From Akkermansiaceae bacterium (lineage in GTDB: Bacteria; Verrucomicrobiota; Verrucomicrobiia; Verrucomicrobiales; Akkermansiaceae), in contig CP059069.1 in the NCBI GenBank assembly GCA_017798145.1, positions 1,163,226-1,227,225 of the forward strand: a DNA stretch of 64,000 bases. Direction: 5' to 3'. This document shows, one piece after another, positions 58,605 to 64,000 of this stretch; within the stretch, counting starts at the first letter, position 1, and every line of letters starts with the position of its first letter. The translations under genes and the position numbers were made by a program. The notes under the pieces were generated by a model. The model saw only the letters and a list, made by a program, of their open reading frames with translations. It was not told the DNA's origin and did not search any database.

Positions 58605-59477
58605 TCAGATCGACGAAGCCACCCGCCTGAGCTCCGCCAGCACCTCCGCTGCCAGCGGATGAATCGTACCCCGCCATACCCCGGCGATCGTAAGTTTCCC
58701 GAAATCCTTCAGCTCGATCGTTTTCACCGCCTTGGAAAACCCGACGCCGGGAACCTTCACCGTAACGCCAACTCCCATCCCCCGCGATACGTATGCCTCC
58801 ACCAGCTCGATGGAACTGACTTCCATGCGGGCGGGCCAGCGGATGCCTTTCTTCGCCAGCCCTTTTTCGAACATCCTCGCCATCGACGATCTGGAGGAAG
58901 TGCGTATCAGCGCCTGTTCCCCGGCAAGTTTCGCAAGGCCGCCCCTCGGCATCGGCAAGCCGGCGGGCAACAACAACAGCAGGGGCAGCGAACCAAGCGT
59001 CTCCTTGCTTATACCCTGTGGCACCTTCGCATCCAGATCCACGATGCCCAGATCGATCTCCTCCCTCTCGAGCAGCCGGAAAACGCCTTCCGACCCGACA
59101 TCCAGCAGGGTGAGTTCCATCGCCGGATGTTTCTTCCTGATCCGGAAGATCACTTCGGGCAGATAATTCTTCATCGCGATCCCGGGCGCGGCCATGCGCA
59201 GATGGGATGAGGATTTGCCCGCAATCCTCTCCGCCACCTGCGGCAGCTTCCCGAAAAACGGCGCAATGAAATCGTACAACTCCTGTCCGGGCGGAGTCAG
59301 CTTGAAAGGCCTCCGATGGAACAGCCGCACACCCATCCCCGCCTCCAGCAGTGAAATCTGCGCACTCACCGCCGGTTGCTGGATGCCATAGCTCATCGCG
59401 CGGGTGGCGGCGGTGATCCCACCCGCCTTGGCCACTTGGTGGAAAAGCTCCAGATGATGTAGATTCAGATCCTGCAT
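58605..59477 (-). CDS. LysR-type transcriptional regulator
   Basis: A 290-residue LTTR. The winged helix is at the N-terminus (LHHLELFHQVAKAGGITAAT, QQPAVSAQISLLEAGMGVRL, LFHRRPFKLTPPGQEL). The effector-binding domain spans about 90-290. It is divergent from the sterol desaturase operon, with 80 bases between the two starts and a T-N11-A dyad in between, the classic LTTR set-up. It most likely controls that operon in response to an unknown ligand. Confidence 0.92.
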   Translation of the reverse strand: MQDLNLHHLELFHQVAKAGGITAATRAMSYGIQQPAVSAQISLLEAGMGVRLFHRRPFKLTPPGQELYDFIAPFFGKLPQVAERIAGKSSSHLRMAAPGIAMKNYLPEVIFRIRKKHPAMELTLLDVGSEGVFRLLEREEIDLGIVDLDAKVPQGISKETLGSLPLLLLLPAGLPMPRGGLAKLAGEQALIRTSSRSSMARMFEKGLAKKGIRWPARMEVSSIELVEAYVSRGMGVGVTVKVPGVGFSKAVKTIELKDFGKLTIAGVWRGTIHPLAAEVLAELRRVASSI

Positions 59478-59485
59478 GCCCTGAT

Positions 59486-59502
59486 CATCGTTTTTATCGA
59501 TG
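59486..59502. promoter_or_regulatory. LysR-type T-N11-A box in the divergent promoter
   Basis: CATCG-TTTTTAT-CGATG is a perfect 5-bp inverted repeat containing TCGTTTTTATCGA, i.e. T-N11-A. It lies 9 bases from the LysR start and is followed by an AT-rich stretch (TTTTGTAAATAATTTTC) suited to a promoter for the opposite operon. Confidence 0.55.
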
Positions 59503-59557
59503 TTTTGTAAATAATTTTCAACTCACGCGATACAGCAGGATTGGGCATTGTCGCAGC

Positions 59558-60361
59558 ATGTTGATTCTCCTGATATGCATCGCGGCGCTCATGGTGCTCA
59601 TCGAGCGCATCTGGCCTGCCAACGGACTTCCCCGGGTTCGCGGTTGGTGGCTGCGCATCCTGCTCGTCAATCTCGCCCAGGTCGGGGTTGTCATCCTCGC
59701 CGGGTTCACTTGGGAGAAATGGCTCTCGGCGGCTTCGCTTTTCCATCTCAGCACATGGCTCGGCGATATCCCGGCCGCGCTGATCGCATACTTCGTCTCC
59801 ACCTTTGTTTACTACTGGTGGCACCGCGTCAGGCACGAGTCCGCTTTTTTCTGGAAGCTCTGCCACCAGCTCCATCATTCGCCCCGCCGCATCGAGCTGC
59901 TCGCCAGCTTCTACAAGCACCCGCTCGAAATTTTCCTGAACTCACTCATCAGCGCCACGTTGGTTTATGCATTGCTCGGCTGCTCGGTCACCGCCGCCGT
60001 GATCTACACCGGGCTTACCGCCGTCGCCGAATATTTCTACCACTGGAACATACGCACCCCGCATTGGCTGGGATTCCTCATCCAACGCCCCGAATCCCAC
60101 CGTATCCATCACAAGCGCAACCACCACACCCAGAATTACGCGGATCTGCCGCTGTGGGACTGGCTTTTCGGAACCTTTCACAACCCGGAGAAATCCCCCA
60201 CGCGCTGCGGGTTCGATCCCGCCAGGGAGCAGCGCGTCATCGAGATGCTCGCCTTCCGCGACGTCCACAAAACGGAACCCTCCCCCGTGCTGGCACCCAC
60301 CTGCATCGGCTGCTCGAAACGCTGGGCCTGCACCATGTCGAAACAACTCCACAACCCATGA
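59558..60361 (+). CDS. sterol desaturase/fatty acid hydroxylase family protein
   Basis: A 267-residue membrane di-iron oxygenase. Four hydrophobic helices surround the three His clusters: WHRVRHES (HxxxH), CHQLHHSPR (HxxHH) and ESHRIHHKRNHHTQNYADLP (HxxHH plus extra His), then LWDWLFGTF. These place two irons for hydroxylation or desaturation of a lipid. Length is near the bacterial norm. It heads a four-gene operon whose members overlap by 4 bases each and which faces a LysR gene. The substrate may be a fatty acid, carotenoid or hopanoid-type lipid, which cannot be told from sequence. Confidence 0.9.
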   Translation: MLILLICIAALMVLIERIWPANGLPRVRGWWLRILLVNLAQVGVVILAGFTWEKWLSAASLFHLSTWLGDIPAALIAYFVSTFVYYWWHRVRHESAFFWKLCHQLHHSPRRIELLASFYKHPLEIFLNSLISATLVYALLGCSVTAAVIYTGLTAVAEYFYHWNIRTPHWLGFLIQRPESHRIHHKRNHHTQNYADLPLWDWLFGTFHNPEKSPTRCGFDPAREQRVIEMLAFRDVHKTEPSPVLAPTCIGCSKRWACTMSKQLHNP

Positions 60362-60837
60362 AAACGCGCAACTTCATCGCCTGCCTCCTGCTCGGGATCG
60401 GCTCGTTGCAAATGGCCGGATACCTTACTGGATCAAAAATCCTTCGTGGAGCCGGGCTCGCAAGCGGCATATCACCGTTCCCGAAAGTCTTCTGCGAAGC
60501 GGACGGCTACGAGGCCTTCGCAGCCAGCTTCCGTTTGGAGGGGATGCGCGATGGCGACCCGTGGGTCATGACGCTCACACCGGAAATCTATTCCCGCCTC
60601 CATGGCCCATACAACCGCCGCAACGTTTACGGCGCATCGCTCGCCTTTGCTCCGCGCCTGCCGATGGAGCTTCGCGAGAACCTCTTCGCACAGTCACTCT
60701 CGCCGGGCTCAGCCATGCGCTCCGAACTCGGCATCCCGGCGGACGTCAACGGGTTGAAAGTCATCGTGACTCCTCGCGACGGAGAAAGCCACGGCCCGTG
60801 GATTTATGAAATCCAAACCAACTCCGCAAATCCATGA
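60358..60837 (+). CDS. exported protein of unknown function in the desaturase operon
   Basis: A 159-residue protein with a signal peptide or anchor (MKTRNFIACLLLGIGSLQMA). The mature part is beta-rich with CEADGYEAFAASFRLEG, WVMTLTPEIYSRLHGPYNRR, NVYGASLAFAPRLP and VIVTPRDGESHGPWIYEIQ. I do not know a family. The start overlaps the desaturase stop (ATGA) and the stop overlaps the next start (ATGA), so translation is coupled on both sides. A periplasmic accessory role in the operon is inferred. Confidence 0.75.
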   Translation: MKTRNFIACLLLGIGSLQMAGYLTGSKILRGAGLASGISPFPKVFCEADGYEAFAASFRLEGMRDGDPWVMTLTPEIYSRLHGPYNRRNVYGASLAFAPRLPMELRENLFAQSLSPGSAMRSELGIPADVNGLKVIVTPRDGESHGPWIYEIQTNSANP

Positions 60838-62048
60838 ACGCCTCATCCAACGCCATGACCGCATGGCAATTCACCGCTTTCCGCATCATCTTCGGAGCCT
60901 ACCTCGCCATCCACTTCACCGGCCTCGTTCCCTACGCCACCGAACTCTTTGGAAGCACCGGCCTGATCGGCGACCCATCGCTCAATCCCGCCGCAGGGCT
61001 TTTCCCGAATCCGCTCAACCTCGGGCTTCCGCCCGCCTCCCTCGCCGCAATCCTGATATCGCTGGTCGCCCTCTCGCTCTGCTACGCAGCGGGATTCCTA
61101 CGCCCGCTTGTCTCCATTGTCCTCTGGTTCGGCTGGACCGCCCTGTTCCACCGCAACAACCTCATCTCCAATCCATCCATCCCATACGTCGGCCTGCTGC
61201 TGGCACTCTCTGCCATCGTGCCCGGAGGCGAGCCCCTTTCCACCGGCAGGATCCGCGATGATTGGAAAATGCCTGCCTGGATCCCTCGCTGCGCGTGGTT
61301 TCTACTCGCCGCCGGTTACACCTTCAGCGGATACACGAAGCTCCACTCCCCTTCCTGGACGGATGGCAGCGCGATGAGATTCCTGTTAGAAAACCCCCTC
61401 GCCCGCCCAGGTTTCATCCGTGATTCCATGCTCGCGCTTCCTGACGGATTCCTGGCCTCCGCAACCTGGTTCACGCTTGCCGCCGAGTTGCTATACCTGC
61501 CACTTGCTTGCTTCAGGAAAACCCGCCCGTGGATCTGGCTGGTGATGGTCTTGCTGCACATCGGCATCATCCTCGTGGTGGATTTCGCCGATCTCAGCCT
61601 CGGGATGCTCATGATCCATGCCTTCACCTTCGACCACCGCTGGCTACCCGGAAAATTCTCAAGGATCATCGTGGCATACGATGGCGATTGCGCGACCTGC
61701 AGCCGCTCCATCCGTTTCCTGGCCGGGCAGGATGATCGGGACATCATCCGTTTCACCACCCTGCAAAGCGATCGCGGCAAACAAATGGAAGCCACATCCG
61801 GCTCCGGACACCTCACCGGTCTGGTCATCGAGGCGGATGGCGCGATCCTGACGAAATTCCCCGCCGTGATCGCACTGCTAGAATCGCTCGGCGGCATGTG
61901 GCGGATAGCCGCCTGCTGCGCCTCATGGCTGCCGAAATCCGCCGGTGGCTTCGCATACGACCGCTTCGCCGCAAACCGCTACCGCTGGTTTGGGAAAAAC
62001 CTTTCCTGCGGACTTCCGGACGCAGGGATCCGTTCAAAACTCCTGTGA
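60834..62048 (+). CDS. HTTM membrane domain fused to DCC thiol-disulfide domain
   Basis: A 404-residue fusion. Residues 1-280 form about seven to eight membrane helices with the style of HTTM/vitamin K-dependent carboxylase-like proteins (AFRIIFGAYLAIHFTGLVPY, FTFDHRWLPGKF). Residues 285-404 form a DUF393/DCC domain with IIVAYDGDCATCSRSIRFLA, where DxxC-x2-C is the thiol-redox-type motif. Such fusions are known in Bacteroidota and relatives, often near desaturases or acyltransferases. The DCC part is probably cytoplasmic. It overlaps both neighbours by 4 bases. Confidence 0.85.
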   Translation: MNASSNAMTAWQFTAFRIIFGAYLAIHFTGLVPYATELFGSTGLIGDPSLNPAAGLFPNPLNLGLPPASLAAILISLVALSLCYAAGFLRPLVSIVLWFGWTALFHRNNLISNPSIPYVGLLLALSAIVPGGEPLSTGRIRDDWKMPAWIPRCAWFLLAAGYTFSGYTKLHSPSWTDGSAMRFLLENPLARPGFIRDSMLALPDGFLASATWFTLAAELLYLPLACFRKTRPWIWLVMVLLHIGIILVVDFADLSLGMLMIHAFTFDHRWLPGKFSRIIVAYDGDCATCSRSIRFLAGQDDRDIIRFTTLQSDRGKQMEATSGSGHLTGLVIEADGAILTKFPAVIALLESLGGMWRIAACCASWLPKSAGGFAYDRFAANRYRWFGKNLSCGLPDAGIRSKLL

Positions 62049-62833
62049 CAACCAAAACAAAAAAACGCAGCCGCCGAATCACCGTCCCATTGGCCGTCAT
62101 TATCCTGCTCTCATTGCTTGGAGGTTGCGGGAGCCAGACCCCACACAAGGGCCGGCTGCCCTTTTCACTCGCGGAAAGGCCCCCTCGCAACGCAGGGAAA
62201 ACGATGGATGTCATCGCCCGCAACGACCATCCCGGCACCCCATCCGAAAGCGCCGCCATCGCCACCCTCAGGCCGGGTGACGTGATCGCCTTCCACATGA
62301 GCCACAGCGAAGCGTGGACGCAGCTGCGCAAGGGGAAAATCCAGAAGATCCCCTACGACCTATTCCGCTACGGACACATCGCCCTAATCGTACCCGATCC
62401 TGGAAACGACCTTGCCACATCGGATCTCCGCCTGCTCCAGATCGCCATGAAACAGGCGGCCAATGCGGATGCGGCCACGGATTACCTGGAGGGAAAGCAT
62501 TGGGTCGCCTACCGTCCGTGCGGAGATCTCGACTTGGCAAGGCTCCATGGGTTCTCCCGGCAGGTCACCATCACCGCCGGGAATGCGGAACATGCCTACG
62601 ACTACGCGGGAGTGCTCGGACTCCGAAACAAGCCCTATCAGCCCGATTCCATTTCCGAGATCGGCGGGAAATTCAGTTGCGCCACACTCGTGGTGGCCGG
62701 ATTGCACTATTCCGGCTGCCACCTCGATGCCGTGCACCGCAACGGCTGGTTCGATATCGTCACGCCCGGGCAGGTGGTGGACAGCTCAGTCCGCCAGGAG
62801 AAGAAGACCCCTCATCTCCTCTCCGGGAAATAG
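62045..62833 (+). CDS. permuted papain-fold (YiiX/NlpC-like) lipoprotein
   Basis: A 262-residue lipoprotein. GTG at 62045 overlaps the upstream stop (GTGA) and gives a basic start, a hydrophobic core (ITVPLAVIILLSLL) and the lipobox LGGC. The domain has the circularly permuted papain order: GDVIAFHMSHSEAW and RYGHIALIVPD with the active-site His first, then KFSCATLVVAGLHYSGCH with the nucleophile-type Cys. YiiX/YaeF-type proteins may cleave amide or ester bonds of lipids or peptides. It ends the desaturase operon. The last 22 bases overlap the convergent GYF_2/RDD gene. Confidence 0.8.
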   Translation: MTTKTKKRSRRITVPLAVIILLSLLGGCGSQTPHKGRLPFSLAERPPRNAGKTMDVIARNDHPGTPSESAAIATLRPGDVIAFHMSHSEAWTQLRKGKIQKIPYDLFRYGHIALIVPDPGNDLATSDLRLLQIAMKQAANADAATDYLEGKHWVAYRPCGDLDLARLHGFSRQVTITAGNAEHAYDYAGVLGLRNKPYQPDSISEIGGKFSCATLVVAGLHYSGCHLDAVHRNGWFDIVTPGQVVDSSVRQEKKTPHLLSGK

Positions 62834-63633
62834 ATCTTCTCCCATTGCTCAGCGATCTTTCGCTGCTCCGGGGTCATCTCATCCATCTGGTGCTTCATCG
62901 CATATCTTCCGAGAACGCAAAAGTGGATTACCAAAAAGAATTGAAATGCGAAGATCATGGCAAGGATGGGGAATGCGCCGATATCCCGCGCCACCACCTT
63001 GTGCCCGCCGATGTGATCCCAGATCGGTTTGCCGAGCCGCCTCGTCGTGAACCAGCTCATCGCGTTGCATAGGACCGCCAGCAGGCCCCAGCCGAAACCC
63101 ACCCCCGTGACCATCACCCGCAGCGAGCGCCAGACCGCCGGTTTGAGCGCCAGGGCGGAGCCGTCCTCGTTCACCACCCTCAAGCCCATCAGCCATTTTC
63201 CCGGAGTCCATCCCAAGCTGTGGAGCAACCAGGACTCGATGGCGAACCAGGGCATGTACATGGACAGCAGCAGCCACATGTTCGCCATCGCAACCTCGAT
63301 ATCCCTGCCGCTCAGATACATCCCCAGCCACCAAAGCGCGGAAAAACCCATCAGATCCAGCCACCGGGCCCAGAACCTCCTGCCCAGATGCGGATTCGGC
63401 TGTCCGGACTTATCGAGATGCCCGGTCGGCAGCGGAGGTGGCAGCGCCTTCGCACGCCCACCTCCGAAGCTCTTGCTGAACAGCTCCAGCTCACCCACCG
63501 GCGTCCACTCCGCCAGCCCCTCATGCCAGACCATTTCATCCCGCCCCATTTCCCCATGCTCGATCCTGCCACGGATCTCATAATCCGGATACGGGCCGGA
63601 ACGCTTGCCGTTGATGATGAGCCAGATTTCCAT
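62812..63633 (-). CDS. GYF_2 plus RDD domain membrane protein
   Basis: A 273-residue protein. Residues 1-55 form a GYF_2-type domain (MEIWLIINGKRSGPYPDYEI, MVWHEGLAEWTPVGELELF). A proline-rich linker follows (ALPPPLPTGH). Residues about 85-250 are an RDD domain with several membrane helices (RRFWARWLDLMGFSALWWLG, LGWTPGKWLMGLRVVNEDGS, KPIWDHIGGHKVVARD). RDD proteins are thought to act in ion transport or as partners of envelope complexes. It starts 2 bases after the stop of the permease gene and is probably in its operon. A longer frame to 63711 crosses into that gene. Confidence 0.85.
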   Translation of the reverse strand: MEIWLIINGKRSGPYPDYEIRGRIEHGEMGRDEMVWHEGLAEWTPVGELELFSKSFGGGRAKALPPPLPTGHLDKSGQPNPHLGRRFWARWLDLMGFSALWWLGMYLSGRDIEVAMANMWLLLSMYMPWFAIESWLLHSLGWTPGKWLMGLRVVNEDGSALALKPAVWRSLRVMVTGVGFGWGLLAVLCNAMSWFTTRRLGKPIWDHIGGHKVVARDIGAFPILAMIFAFQFFLVIHFCVLGRYAMKHQMDEMTPEQRKIAEQWEKIYFPERR

Positions 63634-63635
63634 GG

Positions 63636-64000
63636 TCAGAGATTGCGCAGGGATTTCGCGGCATCGCTGCGGGCTGCGAAAAATGCGGGAACCAGCGCCG
63701 CAAGCGAACACAAAACAAAGGCGAGGAACCCGATCACCGCCTGCTCCAGGGGATCGTTGAATGCCGGCAAGACCCCGAATCCGGTCAGCTGCGCGGAAAA
63801 GGGATCGAACCCGATCAGCCGCATCCCCTCCTGCACCACCCCGCGGAAATGGATCACGATGCGCCCGAGGCCGACCCCGAGCGCCGCCCCGAGCAAGCCC
63901 AGCAACATCCCCTGATAGAGGAACACCCGCACGATCTGGCCCGGCGCGGCACCCAGCGCCTTCATCACCCCGATCTCGCGCCTCTTCTGGATCGTCACCG
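63636..64000 (-). CDS. FtsX/LolC-type ABC transporter permease, C-terminal part (cut by window edge)
   Basis: The last 121 residues of a permease; the gene continues beyond 64000. TIQKRREIGVMKALGAAPGQ, then IVRVFLYQGMLLGLLGAALG is the signature before the penultimate helix in LolC/LolE and MacB-FtsX proteins. A long extracytoplasmic loop and a last helix follow (AVIGFLAFVLCSLAALVPAF, then FAARSDAAKSLRN). The ending SDAAKSLRNL is typical for LolC/E. It is probably part of a lipoprotein-releasing or related export ABC system. Confidence 0.85.
   Translation of the reverse strand, partial: VTIQKRREIGVMKALGAAPGQIVRVFLYQGMLLGLLGAALGVGLGRIVIHFRGVVQEGMRLIGFDPFSAQLTGFGVLPAFNDPLEQAVIGFLAFVLCSLAALVPAFFAARSDAAKSLRNL

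Overview
The window is a GC-rich stretch of bacterial chromosome that most resembles the phylum Verrucomicrobiota, probably the order Verrucomicrobiales (Luteolibacter/Haloferula-like). This is inferred from gene content, not from a marker-gene search. The signs are a DUF1501 protein paired with a pre-peptidase C-terminal (PPC) protein, a PmoA-like/Gfo-Idh-MocA pair, a Ser/Thr kinase homologue with HGN in place of HRD, a secreted protease whose C-terminus has the 'NFYRLEV' style of end domain, and leaders that mostly lack Shine-Dalgarno sequences. I see no insertion sequence, prophage, integrase, CRISPR array, rRNA or tRNA.

Layout, left to right. 0-5 kb: translation genes rplS, rpsB-tsf and rpsU with two clear intrinsic terminators, plus a membrane protein and a YdjM-like membrane hydrolase. 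5-8 kb: a CorA-like protein, an L,D-transpeptidase lipoprotein and MgtE. 7.9-8.8 kb: a RES/Xre toxin-antitoxin pair. 8.9-12.6 kb: the S-adenosylmethionine cycle (metK-ahcY) diverging from an ArsR-methyltransferase fusion that probably regulates it. 12.9-16.2 kb: a Deg-type protease, folK, an SDR protein and a flavin reductase-like protein. 16.2-17.1 kb: a nickel superoxide dismutase carrying a Sec signal peptide, coupled to a rhodanese lipoprotein. 17.2-21.2 kb: 5-formyl-THF cyclo-ligase, a gamma-carbonic anhydrase and a CIA30-fasciclin protein. 21.2-25.9 kb: an ECF sigma/anti-sigma pair reading towards two TPM-like proteins and a MATE exporter. 26-30 kb: the PmoA-like/Gfo-Idh-MocA pair and a secreted helical-repeat protein.

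30-38 kb: rplM-rpsI, nuoM-nuoN, a beta-CASP nuclease and thrB-thrC. 38-43 kb: a compact UvrA paralogue that overlaps tail-to-tail with a UvrD/PcrA-type helicase. 43-50 kb: an AGCS symporter, a secreted EEP nuclease/phosphatase, an alpha/beta hydrolase, a beta-hydroxyacid dehydrogenase, a GAF protein, a serine beta-lactamase-like protein and pfkA. 50-55 kb: a secreted metzincin, a Nudix hydrolase and a pseudokinase-TPR protein. 55-58.6 kb: the DUF1501/PPC pair. 58.6-62.8 kb: a LysR regulator diverging from a tightly overlapping four-gene operon (sterol desaturase family protein, unknown protein, HTTM-DCC protein, permuted-papain lipoprotein). The window ends with a GYF_2/RDD membrane protein and the C-terminal end of an FtsX/LolC-type permease.

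The best candidates for undescribed biology are the Sec-exported NiSOD and its coupled rhodanese lipoprotein, the LysR/sterol-desaturase/HTTM-DCC/papain operon, the ArsR-methyltransferase/SAM-cycle arrangement, the UvrA paralogue that has lost its insertion domain, and the A/C-rich tandem-repeat leaders (period 7 or 8) in front of several genes.
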